Source: Desulfoferrobacter suflitae
GTDB taxonomy: Bacteria; Desulfobacterota; Syntrophobacteria; Syntrophobacterales; Syntrophobacteraceae
Direction of reading: 5' to 3'
Length of the DNA: 64,000 nt
Assembly: GCF_022603395.1 (NCBI RefSeq)
Contig: NZ_JAIBKA010000004.1
Span: 310,001-374,000, forward strand
A program made the translations under genes and the position numbers. Of this stretch, positions 8,788 through 17,027 are shown in pieces (position 1 is the first letter of the stretch; the number at the start of each line of letters is the position of its first letter). The notes beneath the pieces were generated by a model that did no database searches, was not told the DNA's origin, and saw only the letters and a program-made list of their open reading frames with translations.

Positions 8788-8930
8788 CAGTTATGCTATT
8801 CTTGCCTACCTGAACCGGGAAGCGGGCGCAGAGAAGGTTTTCCGGGTCATGGCTGAGGCGAGGGATGCTCACAGACCGTTACTGATAAGCGAAATTGACG
8901 TCGGTGAGGTATACTATTTCCTCATCAGGA
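8765..8930 (+). pseudogene. Truncated PIN-domain (VapC) toxin
   Basis: From the GTG at 8765 the frame gives a PIN N-terminus: LLDSYAILAYLNREAGAEKV, with the first catalytic aspartate, then LLISEIDVGEVYYFLIR, the alpha-helical region with the conserved glutamate. At about 8930 homology stops and the frame reads into the antisense of the adjacent permease gene, so the C-terminal half with the remaining acidic residues is gone. VapC toxins are Mg-dependent RNases; this one should be inactive. It overlaps the decayed antitoxin by 23 bases. Confidence 0.65.
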
Positions 8931-9971
8931 TCAGGCCGTCAATAATTTCTGCTGTGAACGGGCCCAGCCCACAAAGGTGGCGCACCAGGCGAGCAGCGCC
9001 GCATAAATGAAATAGTTCGGGATGTGGAATAGAAAGTCGAGACCGGTCACCTGCGCCAGCCTGAATGTGCAGGTGGTGTACATCCCCAGCGGGAAGATCA
9101 TTCCCCAGTACTGCGGCTCATAGGAGAATCCGCCTCGTCGAACGATGAAGCGCCAGGCCCCGAGCAGCAGCAGCAAAGGGATCCACCAGCTGGCGGTGGC
9201 CCAGAAAAAGACCGTGAGCCCCACGGTGAACGGCAGCAGGGGCAGAAGAAATGCCGAATGGGGACTGTTGGCCGCCAGGGTTGCCCCCGCCAGGGTGCTG
9301 ATGGCGACCGCCCCCATGTTGATCCAGTAAGGATGGCTCAAGTCCTCCGGTTGCAAATGAAAAAACATGATGCGGTAAAAAATGAGGGTGATGATCATCA
9401 GGTAGAGCATGCAACCGATAGAGAACATGCAGAAAGAGAAAAAAATGGTGATTTCCGCCTCGATGGGCAAATGATTCGTCAGCAGACCACACAGGCTGGA
9501 AACCGATTGCGTTGCCACAACGGCAACCAGCCATACCCCGTTGATCCCCTCCTGCAGAGTCGGCTTGTCCGCCCGCACGGCAAATGCGGCAAAAACCATG
9601 TAGAGCAGCATGCCCCATAAGCCGAGCCCAGTCAGTAACAAAGCCAGGGCCGCGCTGTAGACTTCGCGCAGGATCACCAGTTGACTGCCCAGGATACAGG
9701 TCCCCGCCACCATGGTAAAAAACCCCACTCCCCGGCTGTGACTGCACAGGTCCGTATAAAACGCCCCCCGGAACAGCACCATGCGCGCCAGGTTCAGAAG
9801 CCACAGGCCGCAATAGAGGAAAACGTTCAGCCACAAGAGCAGCTTGGCGATGGACGGCAAGCCGAGAAAATGCGAGGCGATGGAAACGATCCCCGTTGAC
9901 ATGACCATGGCAAAATAGGCCGGAGGAAGACCCGCGATGGAAGATTTCAGGGCATCTGGTAGCGGTGACAT
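8931..9971 (-). CDS. SLAC1/TehA (TDT) family permease
   Basis: A 346-residue protein with about ten transmembrane helices of the tellurite-resistance/dicarboxylate/anion-channel family. The N-terminus [19 protein letters not shown] and the PAYWGMVFPLGMYT-like sequence near the C-terminus (here [19 protein letters not shown]) are family signatures. Known members export sulfite (Ssu1), malate (Mae1) or conduct nitrate/chloride (SLAC1). It begins only three bases after the narG remnant on the same strand, so it may have moved in behind narG when the rest of a nar operon was lost, or may have transported a nitrogen oxyanion. Its 3' end abuts the cut in the vapC remnant. Confidence 0.85.
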   Translation of the reverse strand: MSPLPDALKSSIAGLPPAYFAMVMSTGIVSIASHFLGLPSIAKLLLWLNVFLYCGLWLLNLARMVLFRGAFYTDLCSHSRGVGFFTMVAGTCILGSQLVILREVYSAALALLLTGLGLWGMLLYMVFAAFAVRADKPTLQEGINGVWLVAVVATQSVSSLCGLLTNHLPIEAEITIFFSFCMFSIGCMLYLMIITLIFYRIMFFHLQPEDLSHPYWINMGAVAISTLAGATLAANSPHSAFLLPLLPFTVGLTVFFWATASWWIPLLLLLGAWRFIVRRGGFSYEPQYWGMIFPLGMYTTCTFRLAQVTGLDFLFHIPNYFIYAALLAWCATFVGWARSQQKLLTA

Positions 9972-9974
9972 GCT

Positions 9975-11411
9975 TTAATCTTCATACCATTGGACCTCCC
10001 GCGCCTTGCGCACTTCAATCACCTCGTCCCGCTGCGCCCCGGTGGGTCCGTAGTAGTTGAAGGCGTAGCTCAGCTGCGCATACCCGCCGATCATCTGGGT
10101 GGGCTTCATGAGGATGCGGGTGACGCTGTTGTGAGTGCCGCCTCGTTTGCCCGAAATCGTCGAGCCCGGGGTGTTGATGAGCCGCTCGAAGGTATACTTT
10201 TCCCCCTCTTCAGCGGCACTGAGATGGGTCAGGTGCAGCCCGGTTTTTTGTTCCATGGCGCGCCACGCCTTGACGGCGGTGCTGCCGTTGGTTTCGGGCG
10301 ACAGCACCAAAATGGCTTCGGCCGCCTGCCGGGCCGTCGTCAAATCAGGCATCTGGCGGCTGATCCCGGCCTCGGCCACGGCTCCATTGCGCCTCTTGAG
10401 CTCCTCGTATTCTTCCTCCGCCTGCCAGCTGATTCCCTTGACGCCGATCCCGGGCTGCCGGACCAGCGGCCCCAGGGCGGTCATCATGCGAAAGGTGTCG
10501 GCATAGTCCCGGGTCACCACTTTGAGGTTCGGCATGGTCCGCCCCGGAACGGCTTCCACTTCGCCCTTTTTCCAATCCTTCACCCGGCCCAGCGGCTGCG
10601 CCCGTCTCGCCGGGGGAATCGTGCAGCAGGGGAAAAGCTACCAGGTCCTTTTGCACTCCCAAATGGTCCGTGGCCGGCCGTGAGAATTTCTCGGCGATGA
10701 ATTTGAACTGGTCCCAGTTGGTTTTGGTTTCCCAGGGAGGCTCGATGGCCGGGTTGAAGGGGTGGATGAAGGGACGCAGGTCGTTGAATTGTTTGGCATA
10801 ATCGTTGAAATACTGACACTGGCGGTCGATATAGAATTCCTTCACGATGGAATGGTGTCGACCAGCGCGGCGGCGATCAGGTCGGCCGCCTCATCCCAGG
10901 AGAGCCGAACGAAGCCGCCTTTGCCGCGTGCCTTCTTGTAGCGCGCCGATTGGTCCGGATCACGGGCAATGCTCTGCCAGGCGGCAACCGGGTCCGGGTG
11001 GGCGGCCACAGCCTGCTTCCACATGCGCCAGAGCTCCGAGCGGATGTAGGGGCGCTTGACCCGCACCGGGCTGTAGGTGTACCAGGAGTAAGTGGCTCCG
11101 CGCGGACAGCCGCGCGGTTCATAGTCCGGCAGATCCGGGCCGGTGCCCGGGTAGTCGGTCTTCTGCGTCTCCCAGACGATAATGCCGTCTTTCACATAGA
11201 CATTCCAGGAGCACTAGCCGGTGCAGTTGAGCCCGTGGGTGGAGCGCACCACCTTGTCGTACTGCCAGCGCCTGCGATAGAGGTCCTCCCAGTCGCGCTC
11301 GCCGCACCTGAGCTCGGCCCAGCCTCCGGACAATTTTTCCTCACGGCATGGCTCACGGTCTCCCCGCCGGCGGAAAAAGCGCAGCGACGCAAGCAGCTTG
11401 TTCTTTCCCAT
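9975..11411 (-). pseudogene. narG: Decayed narG (nitrate reductase alpha subunit)
   Basis: Pieces of a molybdopterin nitrate reductase of about 1200 residues are squeezed into 1.4 kb. The N-terminus has RWQYDKVVRSTHGLNCTG, then a TAG at 11214-11216 between the two FS0 cysteines, then CSWNVYVKDG to GKGGFVRLSWDEAADLIAAA. At about 10845 it jumps, with a frame change, to EFYIDRQCQYFNDY, then at once to RPFIHPFNPAIEPPW, and the last jump joins EEGEKYTFERLINTPGS to the RGGTHNSVTRILMKPT C-terminus. A further frameshift lies near 10585. Compared with E. coli NarG from memory, about 120, 430 and 160 residues are missing at the three joins. No narH, narJ or narI follows. Confidence 0.9.
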
Positions 11412-11424
11412 AGATCACTCCTTG

Positions 11425-11865
11425 TCATTTCGACTGCGATTCGAGCGCCGCCAACTTCTCCTTGAGCTCCTTTTCCTTCTGCCAGCGGGCGGTTACGTCG
11501 CGAATAACGGCGGCAGAGCCGATCGGTTCGCCTTTTTCGTCCCGCACCAGCACAATGGTGAACTCGATTGAGATGCGGGTCCCATCCTTGCGCATCGCCG
11601 GCACCGCCAAAAGTTGCTCGCCGTAGCGGGTGACCCCACTTGCCATAACCTGCCGATAGCCGCTCCAATGGCGATCCCGCAGCCGCTCCGGGATGATGAT
11701 GTCCAGGGATTGCCCGAGCGCCTCCCCGGCAGGATAGCCAAACATCTTTTCGGCACCGCTGTTCCAGAGCCTGATAGCACCCTCCCGGTCGGCAAAAATG
11801 ACGCCGTCCATGGCCCCGCCCACAATCTGTCGGCACAACCAGGCATGATCCACAGCCATTTGCAA
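11425..11865 (-). CDS. Single PAS-domain protein
   Basis: A 146-residue soluble protein that is almost only one PAS fold: GAMDGVIFADREGAIRLWNS, EKMFGYPAGEALGQSLDIII, the RKDGTRIS strand and the GSAAVIRDVTARWQKEKEL PAC-like end with a short coiled coil. No output domain follows. Stand-alone PAS proteins of this type occur as redox or ligand sensors that bind a partner. It ends 13 bases ahead of the narG remnant on the same strand, so it may have been part of nitrate control. It could also be the sensor end of a lost kinase. Confidence 0.75.
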   Translation of the reverse strand: MQMAVDHAWLCRQIVGGAMDGVIFADREGAIRLWNSGAEKMFGYPAGEALGQSLDIIIPERLRDRHWSGYRQVMASGVTRYGEQLLAVPAMRKDGTRISIEFTIVLVRDEKGEPIGSAAVIRDVTARWQKEKELKEKLAALESQSK

Positions 11866-12010
11866 CTCCTCGCATGATATCGGTTGTCACTCCGCACAGA
11901 CCCATAGCATAATAGTTCATAGCGGATTTGCAGGGGCAAGAATACAAAACTCGCGAGTCGGAAGCCAGGATAAAGAGAAAACGCGGCAAACCGCTGATCC
12001 GACCGCCAGC

Positions 12011-12826
12011 TCAATGAAATACCCGCCTTTCCGGCGGCCCGAGCCCACCATCCATATTCTCATTGATCCTCCGCTCGATGTGGAAGCGGCGCTGGCCAGG
12101 GCCGAGCATCGGGGCCTCGGGGACGTCAGTGTGCCCGTCGCTGATCAGCCTTACAGCCGTTTCAAGCTGATCAGCGACGGGCAACTGCCGGCGCACTCTT
12201 TGCTCGGCTTCCTCCAGCACCTGCCAGACAAACTCGCTCGATCCCAAAATGCGTGCATCACTTTCTTCCCGGGCGATGCCTTCCTGCACAAACTCGCGGT
12301 AGGCCCGCTGCGCTGCGCCTCGCGTCCGGCCAAACCATTCGAGCACATGATCTCGGTCCTGCCAGGGAAAATCCTGTTTGGCCGGCACCACCGCATGGCC
12401 GCACCACGGATAGCGATCCAGCATCGACAGGCTATCCACCAGCCCGGCCCGCAGGGGGTTTAGCTGGATATAGTGAACCAGTTCGGTGAAACAGGTGTCT
12501 TCCTCGCAGATGATGGATTTACAGCGATTTTGAAACAAGTGACCGTGGCGCTGATGCCGACGATTGTAGGAAACGGCATAGCCGGTAAGTATCCGACGCA
12601 TGCAAGCCGCAATGCCGACCCGTCCACTGCACAAGAGCAGGTGTGCACGGTTGCCGAGCAGGGCCCAGGCATAAACGGCCGTACGAGTATCGAGGGCAAC
12701 CTGCCCCAAACGCTTGACAAAGTTCCCCCGATCCAGGTCATCGTCGACAATGTTGCGCCGTTCGATGCCGCCAACGATCACATGATGCAGCGTTCCCGGT
12801 GTGTCCAGGCGCGCGCCGCGGGGCAT
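12011..12826 (-). CDS. REP-associated tyrosine transposase (RAYT/Y1) with altered HUH motif
   Basis: A 271-residue protein of the IS200-like REP-associated transposase family: MPRGARLDTPGTLHHVIVGG at the start, YAVSYNRRHQRHGHLFQNRC in the middle and the LVHYIQLNPLRAGLV helix. The usual NHxHLL metal-binding motif reads NRAHLLL at residues 59-65, so the first histidine of HUH is arginine. The C-terminus has the DnaA-like helix-turn-helix extension usual in this group. Single-copy RAYTs mobilise or maintain REP palindromes. With the altered motif strand cleavage is doubtful. No flanking inverted repeats were seen. Confidence 0.8.
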   Translation of the reverse strand: MPRGARLDTPGTLHHVIVGGIERRNIVDDDLDRGNFVKRLGQVALDTRTAVYAWALLGNRAHLLLCSGRVGIAACMRRILTGYAVSYNRRHQRHGHLFQNRCKSIICEEDTCFTELVHYIQLNPLRAGLVDSLSMLDRYPWCGHAVVPAKQDFPWQDRDHVLEWFGRTRGAAQRAYREFVQEGIAREESDARILGSSEFVWQVLEEAEQRVRRQLPVADQLETAVRLISDGHTDVPEAPMLGPGQRRFHIERRINENMDGGLGPPERRVFH

Positions 12827-12993
12827 GGCAACTCACCTTCTGGGATATGATCGGTTCCCCTCTAGCAACTGAACATCGGATATCAACCCTGTATCAATTT
12901 TTGTGTAGTTGTAAACTACGTCTGTTTCATTTCATAAATGGTCATTTCCACCTATGTGCTCAAATGAGCTTGATGTGATGCCGAAGGTGATAT

Positions 12994-13026
12994 AATATCG
13001 TAAAACAATATCGATATACAATATCG
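12994..13026. promoter_or_regulatory. Three AATATCG heptamers at 13-bp period, PadR operator candidate
   Basis: AATATCG occurs at 12994, 13007 and 13020, exactly 13 bases apart, with a degenerate AATATTA at 13033. The array lies 40-70 bases before the PadR start in AT-rich DNA containing TATAATAT-like promoter elements. The position suggests autoregulation by PadR; the 13-bp spacing (not a full helical turn) is unusual. Confidence 0.5.
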
Positions 13027-13065
13027 CTTTATAATATTATAATTTAATAGTTCATGGAGAAGGCA

Positions 13066-13365
13066 ATGATTCGTGATTTCGAACTGGCGTTCATCAAGCT
13101 TCACATTCTCTACCATGCGAGCAAGATAGAGGTATTCGGCATCGGTTTGATGGAGGAACTGGCCCGCCACGGCTACAGCATCGGCCCGGGCGTACTCTAT
13201 CCGACCCTGGCTAAAATGGAAAAGGCCGCACTGTTGGAGTGCGAAGCCCGTACCGTTGCGGGCAAGCGGCGTAAATATTACCGGATCACCTCGACGGGAA
13301 GTTTGCTTCTTCAAGAGATGAAATCAAAAATTAAGGAACTGCACCAAGAGGTAATGGACGAGTGA
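13066..13365 (+). CDS. PadR-family transcriptional regulator
   Basis: A 99-residue winged-helix protein: LAFIKLHILYHASKIEVFGI, MEELARHGYSIGPGVLYPTL, ALLECEARTVAGKRRKYYRI, TSTGSLLLQEMKSKIKEL. These are helices 1-3, the wing and the C-terminal dimer helix of PadR. The ATG at 13066 is preferred over 13054 because GGAGAAGG then lies six bases upstream. The stop TGA overlaps the ATG of the following permease (TGATGA), so the two are translationally coupled. PadR proteins usually repress transport or detoxification genes; the TauE-type permease is the obvious target. Confidence 0.88.
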   Translation: MIRDFELAFIKLHILYHASKIEVFGIGLMEELARHGYSIGPGVLYPTLAKMEKAALLECEARTVAGKRRKYYRITSTGSLLLQEMKSKIKELHQEVMDE

Positions 13366-14153
13366 TGAGCTATCTGATTGTCTGCGCAACCGCGCTTTTG
13401 GTTTCGGGGCTGACCCTGTTTTCGGGTTTTGGTTTGGGTACTCTGTTAATGCCGGTATTCGCCCTGTTCTTTCCAATCGAGGTGGCGGTTGCAGCAACTG
13501 CCGTGGTGCACGGAGCGAACAACATTTTTAAGGTTGCCGTGGTCGGCCGCCACGCGGATCGCGCCATCGTTTTGAAGTTTGGCCTGCCTGCGATCCTGGC
13601 CGCGTTTGCGGGGGCTTCGCTGCTCGCCTATTTGTCGGTATTCGGCGAGCTGCTCAGCTACTCCATCGGTTCCCGAACGGCGGTGATCACTCCCATCAAG
13701 CTGGTCATGGCGTTGCTCATGCTGGTGTTCGCTTTATTCGAGCTTCTGCCCACCCTTCGCAATCTCAAGTTCGATCGCAGGTATCTGCCTTTGGGGGGTG
13801 TTCTTTCAGGATTTTTCGGCGGCCTTTCCGGTCATCAGGGGGCGCTGCGCTCGGCCTTTCTGGTAAAGGTGGGGATTTCAACCGAGGCCTTTGTGGGCAC
13901 CAACGCCGTCATTGGCTTCATGGTCGACGTCGTTAGGATTGTCACCTATATCGGGCTGCTTTTTGCCGTGCGAACCGCGAGATCCACCGAGACCCTCCAT
14001 TGGCCGCTCATCCTGGCGGGGATCGGCGCGGCGTTTGTCGGCGTGCTGATCGGCAAAAGGTCTATGAAGAAAGTCACCATGCAGGCGGTGCAAACCCTGA
14101 CCGGCATCCTGCTGCTGGGAATTGCGCTGGCCCTTGGTACGGGTATTATCTAA
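13365..14153 (+). CDS. TauE/SafE-type sulfite/organosulfur exporter
   Basis: A 262-residue inner-membrane protein with eight predicted helices in two repeats. The family-typical GFGLGTLLMPVFALFFPIEV near the N-terminus and GVLSGFFGGLSGHQGALRSA in the middle are both visible. The family exports sulfite, sulfoacetate or related anions. The start codon overlaps the padR stop by one base. It ends IALALGTGII, normal for the family. A second, unrelated-length member of the same family lies at 54.1 kb. Confidence 0.85.
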   Translation: MSYLIVCATALLVSGLTLFSGFGLGTLLMPVFALFFPIEVAVAATAVVHGANNIFKVAVVGRHADRAIVLKFGLPAILAAFAGASLLAYLSVFGELLSYSIGSRTAVITPIKLVMALLMLVFALFELLPTLRNLKFDRRYLPLGGVLSGFFGGLSGHQGALRSAFLVKVGISTEAFVGTNAVIGFMVDVVRIVTYIGLLFAVRTARSTETLHWPLILAGIGAAFVGVLIGKRSMKKVTMQAVQTLTGILLLGIALALGTGII

Positions 14154-14299
14154 AGTACTCTTTGCTCTCTTGTTCGGCGGATTCAAGCGGGGCTGAAAAA
14201 CATCTCAAGGGCCTACTGGGCTTGAGGAGTTGCTTGAGCCCGAGGACAAAACTTAAAAAACTGCGCAAGACAGTGAATGCAGGTATGGTTCCGCATAAT

Positions 14300-15152
14300 T
14301 CAGAAAGCATTGGATCTCAATTTTCGGTTGTTGCTACCTTCCGACCGGCAAAGTGAGCACCGGGACGATACCTTCGGCCGAACATGCTGGACCTGGGCAT
14401 AAACGATGGGGTACCGGTTTTGGGTTTGGGCAAGATTCAGGATCTGTCTAAATTCTTCCGCCAGCGGGAGGCCTGCAGCTTCCGGATCAAGTTGCAGAAC
14501 AAGGGTGGGTGAAGCGTCCTTTCCAGTTGCCGGCTCATATGCCATGTCAGCAAGGCCTTTTCTCTCAAGCTCCCGAAGGATCTCGGCGGCTTTGTAAAAA
14601 TCCTCGTATTCGGGTGCCCTGCCGGGGGTTGGCCCGCTGGCGCGCGGTGCGTTCTTAACATTGTTCATGTTCTGCACACACAGCAAAACGACACGTTTGA
14701 TATGCCATCCCGACTGGTATAGAAACATCAGTTTTTCGAGAGTAAGGGGGGGTCAGCAGGCGTTGGATGAAAGCTTCTCCCTGTAGGGGAGTGTAAGTGA
14801 GGGTCGGTTGGGTGGAGTATGTGGCTCCCGCGCCGAAGGAAAAGAGCTCCGTATCGGGGTCGGCGCGCTCAAATTCAGCGCCGGCCTCGACAGTGGATTC
14901 AAACGAGGGCTGTGAGGAGATGCTGCTCACTTCAAGAAAAGCCGGAGTATCCCGGTACCTCAGGCGGATAAGATTCAGCAGCAGTTGCTCATCGTTCGTT
15001 TGCTGGAAAGCGGTGTTCAACTGGATTCTCTCGCTTCTCAGCGCCTTGGCGCCAAGTGAGGTGCAGCCTGCCGTGAGTAGTCCAAGCAGGCAGCAAATAA
15101 GGATTTTCCCAACCCAACTGCAGACGGGATCCCGCTTTCCTTTATTCGCCAT
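14300..15152 (-). pseudogene. Frameshifted lipoprotein gene
   Basis: The 5' part encodes a lipoprotein: basic start, hydrophobic core and lipobox LLTAGC (cysteine near residue 29), then LNTAFQQTNDEQLLLNLIRL and TLTYTPLQGEAFIQRLLTP. At a run of seven G (14746-14752 on the plus strand) the frame breaks; in the next frame the natural continuation LTLEKLMFLYQSGWHIKRVV runs on through KNAPRASGPTPG and ELERKGLADMAYEP to a stop at 14300. Six G would restore one frame of about 283 codons. This may be a mutation, phase variation or a sequencing error. The conserved part stops near VYAQVQHV, so the 3' end also looks lost. I recognise an uncharacterised outer-envelope lipoprotein family only. Confidence 0.65.
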
Positions 15153-15401
15153 GGCCTTCCCTCCTCGAATGGGTGCAATTAATCACTAATACCATCAGCC
15201 CGTTCTCTATCCTTGCAGCTGGTAGAGTCAGACTCGCTGCGCAAAAAGAAGCCGGTTGAGAAAGGAAAAAGGGATCGTGGCAGGAACCAGGAATAACAGC
15301 GTGCTGCGTCACAAGATTAGCTAAACATCATGAAAATGGCTGACAAGGTGGAAACCTGCACAAAAATTTAACTCAGCGAAAGGCTTCCCATAGGGTGAGC
15401 A

Positions 15402-15875
15402 TCAGACGAAACGAAGGAGCAAAACGGCCCACAGCAGCCCAATGAGGTAGGAAAGTATTACATCGCTTGGCCAGTGGGCTCCCAAAACGATCCGTGCCGT
15501 CCCTCCCGCCACTAGAAGCAGGCAGCACAAAGCGAAGGCCGCAACGCGCCATAGGCCGGCAAATTTTCTGACAAACAGGACAGCCAGTAAACCTATGGTC
15601 GATGCGTAAGTCAGAGCAAAAATCGAGGGAAAGGAGTAGCCGGCAAGTTGTTCGGGTACTGAAATGAGCTCCGGAGAGGGGCGGGGTCGCGCCACCAGAG
15701 GACCGAGCCATTTCCCCATAATCCACATGCCGCCAAAGCTGAACAGCGCCAGTAGAGCCGCGCGCCATCCGGCAACCTTCCAAGAGATCACCAGCGTAAT
15801 CGTAACCAGGGCCAGGTGCCAGGGAAATTTGGCGGTTGCCGAAAGCAGCATCCACACCTTCTGCTTTCCATTCAT
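15402..15875 (-). CDS. PAP2-family membrane phosphatase, motif 2 degenerate
   Basis: A 157-residue protein with four to five membrane helices. PAP2 motif 1 is seen as K55 ... RPRPSPE and motif 3 as R128-IVLGA-H134-WPSD, which form much of the active site. Motif 2, normally PSGH, reads SFPSIFAL, so the proton-donating histidine is missing. Such proteins may lack phosphatase activity or act on lipids differently. The ATG at 15875 follows AAGGTGG; an open extension to 16127 is hydrophilic and has no site. Family substrates are lipid phosphates such as undecaprenyl pyrophosphate. Confidence 0.75.
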   Translation of the reverse strand: MNGKQKVWMLLSATAKFPWHLALVTITLVISWKVAGWRAALLALFSFGGMWIMGKWLGPLVARPRPSPELISVPEQLAGYSFPSIFALTYASTIGLLAVLFVRKFAGLWRVAAFALCCLLLVAGGTARIVLGAHWPSDVILSYLIGLLWAVLLLRFV

Positions 15876-16439
15876 CGTTCGCTTCCACCTTTTTGACGAG
15901 GATTCCAAAAAGTAACCCAGGGACGTTGTTTCCTCATTGTACTTGTCGCTGCGCCTTAGAATCCGGGCCACACCGGAGGCCGCCCGCCCCACCGGTGTGG
16001 CAAGTGGCAAACGCGGTGAGCCTCTAATCATTTTTGACTTCGATAATCCAAAATCCAAAAAGCAACAGTCAACCCTGCGCTTTCCACCCTCCTCCACAGG
16101 CATCTGTCTCAAGCCCCGTTCAGCCATTTCAGCAACGACGGTGTTTCACTTGGGAATGAACATTCTCCTGGCAACATCCTGGCGCTACAGCAGGGAATCG
16201 GTCCCAGTTCCATTGGGACCCTCCCCCTCGCTCCCCAGGTGTCGCCAAGCACAAGTCCCACACTAATGACTGGATCTAAATAATTCACGGGCAGTTGCTG
16301 GAATAAAATACATAGCTTTCGTCATATACGTGCTGCTTGTTTGACACCGGCTGACTCATCATCGTTCATTGGCCACTTGCTTGTTTGGCTGGGTTAAACG
16401 AAAATATTCATATGATCCGTCACAAAGAGCGAAATGTGA
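15876..16439. other. Intergenic stretch with one hairpin
   Basis: About 560 bases without a convincing gene. A 7-bp hairpin GGTCCCA / TGGGACC lies at 16200-16220. The minus-strand frame upstream of the PAP2 gene is open but unlike any family. The rest may be debris from the event that destroyed the gnd gene on its right. Confidence 0.4.
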
Positions 16440-16986
16440 GCCGCAACGGAGCTGAAGCAATTTATCGACTTGCTGCGCAACCCGAAAGCGGTAATGATGC
16501 TGGTCCCGGCCGGTGCGCCCCATTTTTGAAGCCATAGCCGCCAGGGTGAAAGGTGCGTGCGTAACTTATTTGGGACCCGGGGCGGTGGGCCACTACGTAA
16601 AAATGGTCCATAACGGCATCGAGTACGGCCTGATGCAGCTGATCGCCGAGACCTACGACATCATGAAACGAGGAATGCACCTCTCAAACGAGCAAATTCA
16701 GACGATCTACCGCGAATGGAACCGGCAGGAGCTCAACAGCTACCTGGTCGAGATCACTGCAAACATTTTTGGCAAACCGGACGATAGGACCGGCAAGCGC
16801 TTGATAGACGTTATAGTCGACGAGGCGGCACAGAAAGGCACCGGCATGTGGACCTCCGAGAGCGCTCTGGAACTGCAGTTACCCGCGCCGGTCATCGACC
16901 TGGCGGTGGCCATGCGCGATCTATCGGGACTCAAAAGTGAACGTCTCCCCCCCTTTGGAGTGCCGAACGCAGCCCGCTCTATATAA
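16440..16986 (+). pseudogene. gnd: gnd remnant (6-phosphogluconate dehydrogenase)
   Basis: A first fragment, LKQFIDLLRNPKAVMMLVPA (16452-16511), matches the Rossmann part of 6-phosphogluconate dehydrogenase. In another frame it jumps directly to RPIFEAIAARVKGACVTYLG, then PGAVGHYVKMVHNGIEYGLM, the catalytic loop with the essential lysine and asparagine. The sequence continues to LPAPVIDLAVAMRDLSGLKS and stops in unrelated residues. So the N-terminus, an internal piece and the C-terminal third are gone. The enzyme makes ribulose 5-phosphate and NAD(P)H in the pentose phosphate path; this copy cannot work. No zwf is seen nearby. Confidence 0.85.
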
Positions 16987-17027
16987 AATTTGGATGGATA
17001 CTTTGTTTTGAAAGGAGAATCGTTTCG

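Noticed and set aside
11214-11216. In-frame TAG in narG as recoded amino acid (for example pyrrolysine)
   Set aside because: The gene also carries large deletions and a frameshift, and NarG has serine at this position in E. coli; a nonsense mutation in a dead gene is the simpler reading.
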